A stretch of 64,000 nucleotides of DNA. Origin: Planctobacterium sp965279005. Its GTDB lineage: Bacteria; Pseudomonadota; Gammaproteobacteria; Enterobacterales; Alteromonadaceae. The notes beneath the pieces were generated by a model. That model did not search any database. It worked only from the letters and a program-made list of their open reading frames with translations, and was not told the DNA's origin. This document shows, in pieces, positions 15,378 through 24,556 of this stretch. A program made the position numbers and the translations under genes. Each line of letters opens with the position of its first letter. The stretch's first letter is position 1. Location of the stretch: the NCBI GenBank assembly GCA_965279005.1, contig CBDIHK010000027.1, positions 361,552 through 425,551 on the forward strand, written 5' to 3'.

Positions 15378-16669
15378 AAAACCAAAACGTTGGACAAACA
15401 GAATTTATCCCCGGAATTAGTGCTTTGCTACCTGATGATATGGAGCTTTTCTTGCAGCAAATATCGCCACTAAAAATAGTACTAACCGAATTTGATCAGT
15501 CCAGGGTTCGGCAGTTCCTCAATCGAAAGTATGAGCAATACTTCTGTGACCTCGCCCATGATGACAATGATCCTTACCTTTATAACAGCATCACTGCTTA
15601 TAGCGAAGATGCCCAAGGGAAGGTCATAAGTACCGCTAGCATTGCATTGGGTACAGATGGTGTACTGCCTGAAGAACATCTTTTCCATGACAGTGCTGAG
15701 GCTTACCGTATGCTGGGTGAGAGCCCTGTGCAGATTGGGCGTTTTATCATTGATAGTAACGCCTGCAAGAACCACTTGAAGTGGTACATGAAGCTGTTCT
15801 ATTTATATCCCATGTCGATCGGCAGGAAAGTGGTGTTTGGCTTGGTAAAGGACAAAGATGTTTCACTGCACGAGACTAAGTTTGGCGCAAAAATCCTGGT
15901 AAGGGATACGCAAATCACCTACGGGGGGCAGCATAATTTTGCAGTAGCAATGTGGCCATTGGAAAAGCTCAACCATCGCTATTATCGTTTTATTGGGCTT
16001 AATCCTGGCAATGATAAGGCGTACACCAGACAAGATTGGGATAGCTACGCAAAAGTATTTGCTTCGGTACAGACCCAGGTACAGCGGGAGCTGCAGCAGT
16101 CTGCGATTACCCATCTCAAGGGGGATGTTGTCGACTTGGGTTGTGGAGCTGCAAAAATTGGTGCATTGCTTTCAGATAGGCAAGATGTAAGTTCTTATTT
16201 GGGTATCGACGCGTCGAAAGACATGATTGAGGTAGCTAATTGGTATTTGGCACAGTTTCAAACCAGCATGCCCCTAACTACCTGGCGTGGCTGCATTGAA
16301 GACTATGATCGTGAACAGCTGTTTGACTCCGCAGTGAGCTTGAATAGCTATTATTCGTGGAACCAGCCTGTCCAGGTTTTATCCCGAATACATGCGCTGT
16401 TAAAGCCGGGAGCTGTGTTTGTTATTGCTAATCCAAACCCAAGGCTTGATTTGCTGGCATTGGATCAGCAAGAGCGCAAAGAGCTGATCCTGCACCCGGA
16501 TTATGCTGCATTCAGGGAGCACAACTTAAAACTTGTCGGGCAGCGAGATGGCAATTTCCCAGAAATGGACGAACTGGTTTCACAACTCATGGAGGTGGGC
16601 TTCAAATTACAGTCGTGCCACAGCAAATTTTATGCTGGTGGCCTTAACTATGTTGTGGTGAGAAAATAG
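15374..16669 (+). CDS. Fused acyltransferase-like (FeeM/AHL-synthase fold) and SAM methyltransferase protein
   Basis: The 431-residue protein is a two-domain fusion. Residues about 35-200 resemble the GNAT-fold of N-acyl amino acid synthases and autoinducer synthases: RKYEQYFCDL, a run of strands, LPEEHLF, then the hallmark-like GESPVQIGRFIID and YPMSIGRKVVFGLV. Residues about 240-431 are a class I methyltransferase with the SAM motif VVDLGCGAAKIGALL (252-266), GIDASKDMI, and a post-motif aspartate region. A plausible product is a methylated N-acylated small molecule, perhaps a signal. The gene overlaps the upstream small ORF by 4 bp and is closed by a terminator. The domain fold of the N-terminal half is inferred from pattern only. 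Confidence 0.7.
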   Translation: MKNQNVGQTEFIPGISALLPDDMELFLQQISPLKIVLTEFDQSRVRQFLNRKYEQYFCDLAHDDNDPYLYNSITAYSEDAQGKVISTASIALGTDGVLPEEHLFHDSAEAYRMLGESPVQIGRFIIDSNACKNHLKWYMKLFYLYPMSIGRKVVFGLVKDKDVSLHETKFGAKILVRDTQITYGGQHNFAVAMWPLEKLNHRYYRFIGLNPGNDKAYTRQDWDSYAKVFASVQTQVQRELQQSAITHLKGDVVDLGCGAAKIGALLSDRQDVSSYLGIDASKDMIEVANWYLAQFQTSMPLTTWRGCIEDYDREQLFDSAVSLNSYYSWNQPVQVLSRIHALLKPGAVFVIANPNPRLDLLALDQQERKELILHPDYAAFREHNLKLVGQRDGNFPEMDELVSQLMEVGFKLQSCHSKFYAGGLNYVVVRK

Positions 16670-16716
16670 GGAAAGCCTCCTTTGGAAAGGGATTTCAGCC
16701 CCCAACATGCGGGATG

Positions 16717-16742
16717 GCGCTTCAAATGAAGCGCTTGTTTTT
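16717..16742 (+). terminator. Rho-independent terminator after the fused enzyme gene
   Basis: GCGCTTC (16717-16723) pairs with GAAGCGC (16728-16734) around AAAT, immediately followed by TTGTTTTT. It lies about 47 bp past the stop codon and separates this gene from the convergent HTH/DUF4384-like gene. Confidence 0.8.
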
Positions 16743-16805
16743 GCTAAGCTGTTAAACCGATCCTATCGAGTGTTTTCCCACCCGATGCAGCCTCAATTGT
16801 AACCT

Positions 16806-17597
16806 TTAAGTATCTTCCGTCAGTGAGAACTGAAAAATTTGTACGTGGTAATCGTCTTTGTTGATTTGGTAAAAACGGCTCGCAAAGTGCTCAAGTTCAA
16901 GTGCCGAAATAAAGTGCCCCATATCATTGGTTCGAGATGCAATAGGCATTTCTTTCGCCCTGATAACAATTAGTTTTCTCTTACCCAGGCCATCTTCTTT
17001 GCTAAATTGTAGTAATGGCCGTTGCGGAAACTTGATGGCGGTTTCTTTTTTGCCTATTTCTGATTTGCACAGCTTGTGATCTTTTGGTGCAAGTTGGCTG
17101 ATTAATCGTTCCGACTGCAGGAATATTGCGAATTTATCACCCGGTTCCCCGAATAAAATGAGTTGCCACTTTTTGTTTATACCAATAGTTATTTGGTCAT
17201 TGTCGCTGTTGTCTTCCAATAAACTGAAATCAACGTTGCGCCACCTACCCTGATTTTTATTTTCTTCAAAATACCAATCAAATAAGACCTCATCAGGTGT
17301 ATTCTGCTTGAGGATCCTTGACCAATTGGTGTTGTCAATCGTTTGCTCAATTAAGGAAAAGTCAGACATACCAAGTAATAAACCAATATTGGTGGCATAT
17401 TTTTTATCCATAACTATACCTTCCCACGCCTTAGCAGGCGCGGATGGGGCATTGCCATCTGGATTTTCGTTGAAGCGTCTCTCGTAGGCAGCCTGGAATT
17501 GGTGTTTTTTCGAGATTCCCATATTGGCGGCATACATACGCACCAATGCTGGATCCAGGATAATTCCGCGCTTCCGCTGTCTTATTTGGGAGCCCAT
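16806..17597 (-). CDS. HTH + DUF4384-like regulator or partner of the CHAT gene
   Basis: The 263-residue protein opens with RQRKRGIILDPALVRMYAAN followed by MGISKKHQFQAAYE, a helical, XRE-like DNA- or protein-binding head (residues 1-85, ending in AKAWEGIVMDKKYATNIGLL region). Its C-terminal half is a beta domain (WQLILFGEPGDKFAIFLQSE, later GLGKRKLIVIRAKEMP) with the flavour of DUF4384, a domain often found with caspase-like proteases. The head is clearly homologous to that of the protein at 20621-21385: both have RG-(I/V)-ILD-x-A-x-VR and AW-x-G-x-x-(M/L)-DKK. It is divergent from the CHAT protease gene, so it may repress or sense for it. No catalytic residues seen. Confidence 0.6.
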   Translation of the reverse strand: MGSQIRQRKRGIILDPALVRMYAANMGISKKHQFQAAYERRFNENPDGNAPSAPAKAWEGIVMDKKYATNIGLLLGMSDFSLIEQTIDNTNWSRILKQNTPDEVLFDWYFEENKNQGRWRNVDFSLLEDNSDNDQITIGINKKWQLILFGEPGDKFAIFLQSERLISQLAPKDHKLCKSEIGKKETAIKFPQRPLLQFSKEDGLGKRKLIVIRAKEMPIASRTNDMGHFISALELEHFASRFYQINKDDYHVQIFQFSLTEDT

Positions 17598-17765
17598 CTT
17601 TTTCTGTTCACAACTACAGGTTACACAATATACGCGAAATAATTATAATATTAATTATTGCACAATTAGCTTATATAGATTGAAAGGTATTTTTTCCAAT
17701 ATGATTTTACGTTTAAAAAGTGGTGTTTTATAACAGGATCACTGAGTAACAGCTAAGCTGTATAT

Positions 17766-20603
17766 ATGCAAAAAGTTATAATACCTAGAGAAAACCGGTC
17801 GTCTAGTATATTAGCCGACGCATATGAAGCATTGGCAATCTTGCTTCAAAATCCTTTATTCGAAAAAAATACAGCCATACTCGAGCTTTTGCAGCAGGAC
17901 GAAATGTGGGCAAAGGCATATAGTCTGAGCTTACAGATACTGAAAGCTAGGTTACCCCAGGCAACGCTTGATACAACTAGCAGTATCAATAACAGCATCG
18001 AATTACTATACGATCCCGGTTCATCACTTTTTTGCAATGACTTTGAACAAGGTTTTTTGGTCTCTTTATCTGTAGCCATACATTGTCATAAGAACGCAAC
18101 GCTATTGGCAGGAAACAGTGCCAAAATACGCTGTCAATTAGACTCATTATTGCCTTGGTGCCGTGCTGTTATCTCTGCTTATCATGCACAGCGACAAGCC
18201 CAGTGCATGCTTCTGTGTGAATACTTGCATTGTTTTTATGGGAGCGTGGATATTGCTCAATGGCAACAGGTTAAAGCTGACACCAAAGACTATTTAGCTG
18301 TCTTTTTTCATCTTATCCTTAATACCTGGTGCAATGCTTTAACCGACAGTGGTAAATATGAACTGGCGTTGACAATCGCTGATAAGTGCACAAGCAATGC
18401 CATTCAGATAAGGCATGAAGGTCACTTGGCAGAGGCACTGATACAAAAAGCCAGTGTTTTGTTTAAGCTGAACCGGTTGGCTGAGTCAAAGCAGTTGTAC
18501 GAATCGATAAAACAAAAACACACACTCTCTGCTGCCCAATCCCAGTTTATTCAGTTTGATTTAGAACATATCGCCTTTTTAAACACAGGAGATCACAAAT
18601 CTGGTTATGGATCAAAGCTGGGAGGCTTGAATGCACGGGAACAAGAAGAGTTTTTCCAAATAATCGAGTGTGAAATGTCCGGCTGGCTATCCGAACAGCA
18701 GTCACAGCGAAAGCGCGATCTCTTGCTATTGGCCTTTTCGGAAGAAAGGCTAAGTGCGTTATTTGATAGGGTGCGGGACAAATATTTCCAAGAGCAGGTT
18801 TTGGACTACCGCGACAAATATGTTTTGCCCAAGCTAGAAAAAAAACAAGTAGCTAACATTGATGGATTGCTCAAGAGCTTACAGAGGGCAAAGGAAATGG
18901 GGCACACCCAGGAAATGCCGCTATTGTTGAAACAAGTTGGTATGCAGCTTATCGATGAGCAACAACAAAAAGGGCGGTGTAGGCGCCGGCCACTAAAATT
19001 GTACCTGAAAGCCACAATGGCCACCAATAGCCTTGAAGAGCACCTCACCCAGGGGGAGTTTCTTGGCTATATCCTGTCTCGTAGCGAGAACGACCTGCTG
19101 ATTGGTTTAGCCGACGAATTGTATCAATATTTCAATCAATTAGTGTTACTTGCGCGGACGCATCAGGTTACCATGACACCAGAACGCCGTCGCGTTGAGG
19201 TTGCGTTACGGAAGTCGACGGTTGATAACTTATTGATGCTACTAGTTGAACTCGCCATCGCCCTACCGAAACAACGCAGCAACTGGTTGAGGTGTGTAGG
19301 CCAAATGAAGCGGCTTTTTGACTTCAGTGGTTTGCAGGCGCATATCAAATTTGGCCTCAACCAGTATCGACAGCATCTCACGGGCAACGACATAGTGGAA
19401 TTGGAGCAGCTGAAGGAGGAGCTAGCTGCATTCCCCATTGCTAAATCCTACCGCAATAAGCAAATACGGCGACACGACCGACTACTTACGTTGCTGTTAC
19501 CCTTGCGGTCAAAAACCAGCAACATCGTCTCTGAAACCCCTTTTCTTGACTGGGAACTCTTTGTTCTCGATGCGTTGGGTAGCTGGGAAAACAAAGATTA
19601 TCTTGGGATTACCCCGGTGTATAGGATGGCCGGCCAGTGGCAGCATTTTCCCGAGATAAAGTGCTGCGAACCGGGTGCCATTCAAGCATTTATCAGTTTG
19701 CTGACCACCGCATGCTATGAACAACAACAAGATGAAGCGATAAGGAATATCCAACATGTCGGTATGGAATTATCCTCACTACTATTGGCTGAGACGTTTT
19801 TACATGAGTCGCCTGCTTGCCTACCAGTATCGAACACCGGCATGCTACAAGGGGTACCTTTGGAAGCGTTGCCCATTCCAAAGCCAAGCCAGGTAAAGTG
19901 GTTTGGCGAGCTAACGACCACTGTGCTAAACACTGGCTCAGTGAAAGATATAGCCTGGCTAAGCGAGCCATTCTTGTTGGGATCGGTTACGCTGTTTGCC
20001 GCCGCAGATTTTGCAGTACCATTTGAGCCCTTGCCAGGCTCTGCGGCTGAAGCGAAGACGATTTACCGTGAACTGCAGGTGGCGGCAGTAAAAACAATCA
20101 ACCTGCACATGCACCGGGACGCAAACCGGCATCGTTTCTTAACATTGTCTGGTACCCAGGCACCTGAGGTTTTGCACATTTCCAGCCATTGTGCTGATGA
20201 TCCAGATATCAGCGAGTTTAGTGTTTTGGCGTTATCCAAAATCGATAGCGATGGCAACGCTGTGACTTCCAATATCGGATTTTATGATATAAGCCTTATG
20301 GATCTATCCCGGACTAAACTAGTGGTGTTAAGCGCATGTTCTACCCACCGGGGGAAGATGGTGCAGGGGGAATCGCCACAGACTTTGGCCTGGGCATTTA
20401 AAGCTGCCGGGGCACATGCCGTTGTCGGTACACGTTGGCCTGTACATGATGAGGCTTCACGTATTTTTTGGCGTACGTTTTACCGCGCCTTGCTAAAGCC
20501 CCAGCCAATTGTCGCAGCCTTGCTAGCGGCTCGCAAAACGCTTATTCAATCGAGACGATGGTGCCATCCCATCTATTGGGCGGCATACCAACTTATTGCA
20601 TAG
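17766..20603 (+). CDS. TPR-CHAT protease (caspase-like)
   Basis: The 945-residue protein has a long helical, TPR-like N-terminal region (to about 640) and a C-terminal CHAT domain. The CHAT signature is complete: the PLPGSAAEAKTIYREL entry, catalytic His808 in EVLHISSHCADD, catalytic Cys858 in VVLSACSTHRG, and the closing GAHAVVGTRWPVHDEASRIF. CHAT proteins are clan CD cysteine peptidases; several act in antiphage immunity (for example the CRISPR-activated TPR-CHAT) or as caspase-like executioners. Here it is bracketed by two homologous HTH/DUF4384-like genes and followed by a metallopeptidase, which suggests a protease cascade. No signal peptide, so cytoplasmic. Confidence 0.88.
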   Translation: MQKVIIPRENRSSSILADAYEALAILLQNPLFEKNTAILELLQQDEMWAKAYSLSLQILKARLPQATLDTTSSINNSIELLYDPGSSLFCNDFEQGFLVSLSVAIHCHKNATLLAGNSAKIRCQLDSLLPWCRAVISAYHAQRQAQCMLLCEYLHCFYGSVDIAQWQQVKADTKDYLAVFFHLILNTWCNALTDSGKYELALTIADKCTSNAIQIRHEGHLAEALIQKASVLFKLNRLAESKQLYESIKQKHTLSAAQSQFIQFDLEHIAFLNTGDHKSGYGSKLGGLNAREQEEFFQIIECEMSGWLSEQQSQRKRDLLLLAFSEERLSALFDRVRDKYFQEQVLDYRDKYVLPKLEKKQVANIDGLLKSLQRAKEMGHTQEMPLLLKQVGMQLIDEQQQKGRCRRRPLKLYLKATMATNSLEEHLTQGEFLGYILSRSENDLLIGLADELYQYFNQLVLLARTHQVTMTPERRRVEVALRKSTVDNLLMLLVELAIALPKQRSNWLRCVGQMKRLFDFSGLQAHIKFGLNQYRQHLTGNDIVELEQLKEELAAFPIAKSYRNKQIRRHDRLLTLLLPLRSKTSNIVSETPFLDWELFVLDALGSWENKDYLGITPVYRMAGQWQHFPEIKCCEPGAIQAFISLLTTACYEQQQDEAIRNIQHVGMELSSLLLAETFLHESPACLPVSNTGMLQGVPLEALPIPKPSQVKWFGELTTTVLNTGSVKDIAWLSEPFLLGSVTLFAAADFAVPFEPLPGSAAEAKTIYRELQVAAVKTINLHMHRDANRHRFLTLSGTQAPEVLHISSHCADDPDISEFSVLALSKIDSDGNAVTSNIGFYDISLMDLSRTKLVVLSACSTHRGKMVQGESPQTLAWAFKAAGAHAVVGTRWPVHDEASRIFWRTFYRALLKPQPIVAALLAARKTLIQSRRWCHPIYWAAYQLIA

Positions 20604-20620
20604 TTTATAAGGAAGTGGCG

Positions 20621-21385
20621 ATGATGGAAAACAAACAGACAAGTACCAGAAACCGGGGAGTTATTCTCGACAGGGCATGTGTCCGGGCGCGTTGTTATGA
20701 AGTCGGGATCAAGAGTTTGGCGCAATTGCAAATCAATTACCTTAAGTATACTGAAAAAGCCAACCTGGGTGGCTCAACCGATAGTGCCGATAAAGCCTGG
20801 CTAGGAAAAAAGCTGGATAAAAAACGCGCTGAAATAATTGCTGACATTCTGGGGTTGGGGGCTGATTATACTAAACTGATGACGCCACCTGAACCGCCCT
20901 GGTTGAGCCTTCTACGCGACGGCGACCGAACTCAAATGCCGGTGGAGATTGTGCCTGAAGACACGCATTTAGGCCTTATTAGGTTTGGCTGGGAGCAAGA
21001 GCAACAGGAATTGCCAGAATTTGCCAATGGCAGCTTTTGGCGCCTGCGTCTTCGAACACAGCTAAACAAACCTAAAATGTTTGCTATCCTGCGTTCAGAG
21101 CAGGAATTTGCCCAAATAGCCCCCATTGCTTACCCGGGCTTTGAACTTAGTAAGTCGGGTGGGGAGCTGTTATATCCTGCAGGACAGCCGCTGCAGTTTT
21201 CGCCAAATTATGCGCCTGGGACGCGGGAATTAATTGTGGTCATTGCCGAACAGCTGCCTGTTTCCCCCTTAACGCCAGACGACAATTACCTAAAGAGCCA
21301 ATCAGAACTGCATACTATTGCAGCCCAAATCTTGGCACAGGAAAAGCCTCTCGAAGTATCACGACTGCGCTTTCGGTTATTGTGA
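20621..21385 (+). CDS. HTH + DUF4384-like protein downstream of the CHAT gene
   Basis: I start it at the ATG ATG at 20621, after AAGGAAGT, giving 254 residues; a longer in-frame extension overlaps the CHAT gene and lacks a start signal. The head (RNRGVILDRACVRARCYEVG, then KAWLGKKLDKKRAEIIADIL) matches the head of the 16806-17597 protein. The C-terminal part (FWRLRLRTQLNKPKMFAILR, LLYPAGQPLQFSP, GTRELIVVIAEQLP) follows the DUF4384 pattern of a beta domain with a Pro-rich ligand-like loop. DUF4384 domains frequently accompany caspase-like proteases, consistent with the neighbour. The stop overlaps the next start (GTGA), so the two are translationally coupled. Confidence 0.6.
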   Translation: MMENKQTSTRNRGVILDRACVRARCYEVGIKSLAQLQINYLKYTEKANLGGSTDSADKAWLGKKLDKKRAEIIADILGLGADYTKLMTPPEPPWLSLLRDGDRTQMPVEIVPEDTHLGLIRFGWEQEQQELPEFANGSFWRLRLRTQLNKPKMFAILRSEQEFAQIAPIAYPGFELSKSGGELLYPAGQPLQFSPNYAPGTRELIVVIAEQLPVSPLTPDDNYLKSQSELHTIAAQILAQEKPLEVSRLRFRLL

Positions 21386-22479
21386 GCAAGCCAATGTCCC
21401 ATAAAGCCAAGCAACGGTTTGTTGACTTAAGCACATTACCGGCACCTCTGGCGTCTTTTTACCATGGATTGAAGACCCTGGCAGTTTCAGCCTTCGAACA
21501 ATTTAATCCAGGGGAAGCCTCCTTGAAGTGCGGTTTTATCGCCGATTATCAATTTAACGCAGAGGTGACCAAGGATAACAATGATTATGTCGTCAGCATT
21601 GATCTGTCTGTGCCTACAATCCTGCACTTTGCATTCAATAATTTGCTTAGGGATGATCAGCTAGCCAAGCAATGGGGCTATGCGGGGAAAGAAATCCCTT
21701 ACGGTGAATTTCCACAAGGGATCCCGCTGCAGCTACCGGGTGACATGGCCTTTCCGGAACTGGTTGAACAAATATTAGGTGTCTCCCGTCCAAAAGATGA
21801 TAGCCGGGCTATGCTGGCCTCTTCTTTCACTGATTTAGCAAGCTCCTTTGCCATTTACCACGAAGTTGCCCATGCAGTTCTAGGCCATGTGGCAGCAATG
21901 GCGGGGACTACGCGGTTTGGGGCATTGCCATTAATTGAATTAAGCGGCCAGCAAACCCAGGTAATTAGCCAAACCCAGCGCCATATCTGGGAATATGAAG
22001 CCGATTGTGTAGCTGCAATGATGCTGGTGGCTGATATTGTTTCAGGGCAAAACCAACACTTCGTACATTCAATTACGGGGCAACAAGATGCCTTGGAAGA
22101 GGCAGTCAGCTTTGTATTGATGGCTGTATTGGTCTTGTTTTTGCTGCAAAACCAGCGTATCTCAGCGCAGCCAACCGCAACCCACCCTGCACCGGAAGTC
22201 AGGTTTTGTGCTGTTGCAAGCGCAGTTTTTTCCCATCTTTGCAGCCACTATGGTGAAACGCTATTTTCTGAGCCAGCGTTAGAAGCAACGATCGACCATG
22301 TGTTGGCAACAACCAGCCAGGCTTGGCAAAGGCTATGTCCTGGCAGCACTCCTATTATTGATTACCGGTCACCGGAATTGGTATTAGCCAAGGTCGATGA
22401 AATTGAAGCATCAAGAAAGTTACAATGCGGCGCTTATGCGCGGCAGGCAATTTTCTATCCATTTTTAGGTGGAACTTAA
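21382..22479 (+). CDS. HExxH zinc metallopeptidase A
   Basis: The 365-residue protein carries the gluzincin-type motif YHEVAHAVLGHV (His160, Glu161, His164) and a downstream third-ligand segment WEYEADCVAAMM (Glu206, Asp208). A hydrophobic stretch around 250-270 (VLMAVLVLFLLQNQ) could be a buried or membrane helix. There is no signal peptide. The start is GTG at 21382, overlapping the preceding stop by 4 bp; an ATG lies four codons further. A second protein of the same design is encoded at 33752-35065. In this context it could be an effector protease or a maturation/regulatory protease for the CHAT module. Specific family not named. Confidence 0.75.
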   Translation: MSKPMSHKAKQRFVDLSTLPAPLASFYHGLKTLAVSAFEQFNPGEASLKCGFIADYQFNAEVTKDNNDYVVSIDLSVPTILHFAFNNLLRDDQLAKQWGYAGKEIPYGEFPQGIPLQLPGDMAFPELVEQILGVSRPKDDSRAMLASSFTDLASSFAIYHEVAHAVLGHVAAMAGTTRFGALPLIELSGQQTQVISQTQRHIWEYEADCVAAMMLVADIVSGQNQHFVHSITGQQDALEEAVSFVLMAVLVLFLLQNQRISAQPTATHPAPEVRFCAVASAVFSHLCSHYGETLFSEPALEATIDHVLATTSQAWQRLCPGSTPIIDYRSPELVLAKVDEIEASRKLQCGAYARQAIFYPFLGGT

Positions 22480-22559
22480 TAACCAAAAGGCACTTGAGAA
22501 TCCTCCTGAATAAATGGATACTTTATTTTACTTTAGGATTTTTTCGCTATACCTAATTC

Positions 22560-23531
22560 GTGAATGATCAGACTAGTTTGTGGATAAAAAAGCTCTTCGT
22601 CACAGCCCATAGTTGTGAAGTGCCTGCGTTTAAGCGATTTTGTTTTGATCATCTAACAACACTTGTCCAGTTTGACAGTGGGCTGTGGACAACCCGCTCA
22701 GACATGTTTAACAAGATAAACCAGCATTGGGTGGAAGACTCCCATTTATACCGGCAACCCGATGAGTTTATGGCAAACTATTTTAAGATTGCCACCATCC
22801 CGGACAATCCAGATACACTAAACCAATACCTGCATTCCAATCCCAACCAATTTATTGATTTGTGGCAAGTGGTTTCTCCTGAACAATGGCACAAGTCCAT
22901 CTACTATACTGACCATTGTGCCCCCTTTGGTGTTGAGAACGCGGTGGCAGCTCTTGTTGCGCCAAGCGATGTAACCTCGGTCAGCCATGCTATCAGCGTA
23001 TATCGTGCCGACTTTGATGCCCGATTTGGCCAAAGTGATTTGGAAACCCTAAATTTTGTTTTGCCTTTTTTGCTGCAGGCGTTTCGCTTTAATTTACTGA
23101 GTATGCTGGTGCCACAATCAAAAGGGCATGTTACCAAAGCAGTGTTGGACAGGTTCGGCATTGTTGTTGAAGCGGAGGATAACTTTATGACTTTCGCCCA
23201 TGAGTTAGGCATCGCCAAAAACAAAAAAATAAATGTCAATGCGTTACCTTCGGATATAAGCCGGTTAGAGTCAGAAGGCTACCAGGTTCGATTTGAGACA
23301 TCTGATGGCCTGCAGTTTGTGGAGATTGCCCTGCCGTCATTGGAAAAGCTGCTCTCCCGCAAAGAGCTGCAGGTAGCCGAGCTGCTAGCAGAGGGCTTGA
23401 GCAACGATAAAATCGCCGAAAAGCTATTTCGAAGTACCCACACCATTAAAAACCATTTGAAGCGCATCTATAGCAAGTTGCATGTGGAATCCCGTGATGT
23501 GGCGATTGTAACCTTGTTGAAATACTTATAA
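22560..23531 (+). CDS. LuxR-type transcriptional regulator 1
   Basis: The 323-residue protein has a C-terminal LuxR/GerE HTH (about 262-320: LLSRKELQVAELLAEGLSND as landmark, KIAEKLFRSTHTIKNHLKRI). The N-terminal ~220 residues look like a GAF-type sensor of the LuxR-associated kind, without an obvious ligand site and not an autoinducer-binding domain. The start is GTG at 22560. The gene is 80 bp after the metallopeptidase and 2 bp before a second LuxR-type gene, so the two regulators are co-made. They stand directly before the 13-gene envelope operon and are its most likely regulators. Confidence 0.85.
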   Translation: MNDQTSLWIKKLFVTAHSCEVPAFKRFCFDHLTTLVQFDSGLWTTRSDMFNKINQHWVEDSHLYRQPDEFMANYFKIATIPDNPDTLNQYLHSNPNQFIDLWQVVSPEQWHKSIYYTDHCAPFGVENAVAALVAPSDVTSVSHAISVYRADFDARFGQSDLETLNFVLPFLLQAFRFNLLSMLVPQSKGHVTKAVLDRFGIVVEAEDNFMTFAHELGIAKNKKINVNALPSDISRLESEGYQVRFETSDGLQFVEIALPSLEKLLSRKELQVAELLAEGLSNDKIAEKLFRSTHTIKNHLKRIYSKLHVESRDVAIVTLLKYL

Positions 23532-23533
23532 TT

Positions 23534-24484
23534 ATGCCGTTAGCAGCCGAGTCCAAATCTTTGCTACAGACAAAGCTTGTCAATATCTATGGTTGTGCCA
23601 TAGAGAGCAGGCCTGCCGATATGATTAATGCACTCACTGTGGTGGTCAACTCTATGGTTTCAGCGCAAAGGTACTTTTGGGGGCTAGGTAGCGATTATGG
23701 TGTCGTCGAAGATGCATTGGGTTTTAGCTTCCTTGTTGCCCAACAGTGCCATAGTGTCGCTGGTTCTGTGTCGATGCTAAAACGGTTGTTGCTTTCGGCA
23801 CGGGATAGAACCTCATTGCTGACAGTGTCCCAATGGCAGTCTATCCAATCTGAATATCCAGGCTTTGATAATTTCCACCCGCCTTTGGTCATGACGGTAA
23901 TGCAACAGGGTGAATGCCGGGTATTAGTAATGTTACGGGATCGGCAGTCAAGGTCGTTTGATAGTGAAGATATAAACATTGTGAAGTTTATAATCCATCA
24001 CCTTGAGGCGGCATTTGAGTTGAACTTGAAGCAGTTTCTCAAGGTTGGTTGGCTGCGCACCAAATGTCAACGTGTTGTGCTGGATGCGGGGTTAAGCGTT
24101 ATTGCGAAAACGCCGCATTTTGATGACTATTTGCAGCGCCTGTTCCCGAAAAGCAGTCTCGCAGTCGGTTTGCAAAAGTTGTGCGAGAGCCTGGCGCGTG
24201 GCGATACCATTCCGGGTTATGTGCTGCAGGATGGGCATGCCTACCAGTATCGCATTATTGATATCTTTGAATCGGATGCGGCTATCGAGGCGCTTACCGA
24301 AAAAGAAATATGTGTCTGCCGGATGATAATCGCTGCTCTGGAGACCGCTGAAATTGCCAGTGCATTAGGGATCCAAGGCAAGACGGTTGATGCACATGTT
24401 AAAAATATAAAAAATAAACTCGGAGTGGCCACCCGCTCCGGTATTATCAAGTACTTGCATTGTTCGGGATATGAGTTCGATTGA
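23534..24484 (+). CDS. LuxR-type transcriptional regulator 2
   Basis: The 316-residue protein starts 2 bp after regulator 1 stops. Its C-terminus is a LuxR/GerE HTH (about 250-310: ALTEKEICVCRMIIAALETA, then IASALGIQGKTVDAHVKNIK). The N-terminal part resembles a GAF-like sensor (VMQQGECRVLVMLRDRQSRS, FDSEDINIVKFIIHHLEAAF), the same architecture as its neighbour although the sequences are diverged. A pair of co-expressed LuxR-type proteins may heterodimerise or respond to two cues. The next 142 bp contain the presumed promoter of the envelope operon. Confidence 0.85.
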   Translation: MPLAAESKSLLQTKLVNIYGCAIESRPADMINALTVVVNSMVSAQRYFWGLGSDYGVVEDALGFSFLVAQQCHSVAGSVSMLKRLLLSARDRTSLLTVSQWQSIQSEYPGFDNFHPPLVMTVMQQGECRVLVMLRDRQSRSFDSEDINIVKFIIHHLEAAFELNLKQFLKVGWLRTKCQRVVLDAGLSVIAKTPHFDDYLQRLFPKSSLAVGLQKLCESLARGDTIPGYVLQDGHAYQYRIIDIFESDAAIEALTEKEICVCRMIIAALETAEIASALGIQGKTVDAHVKNIKNKLGVATRSGIIKYLHCSGYEFD

Positions 24485-24556
24485 CACAGGTTCGTGTTTG
24501 TCATCAAAAATCACATAACTAGCTCAAAAATAGCTCGAAACCCCAATATATAAAAA

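Noticed and set aside
15374..16669. The acyltransferase-like protein as a true LuxI
   Set aside because: Length and fusion differ and the strict LuxI motifs are not all visible; only the wider GNAT/FeeM-like fold can be suggested.
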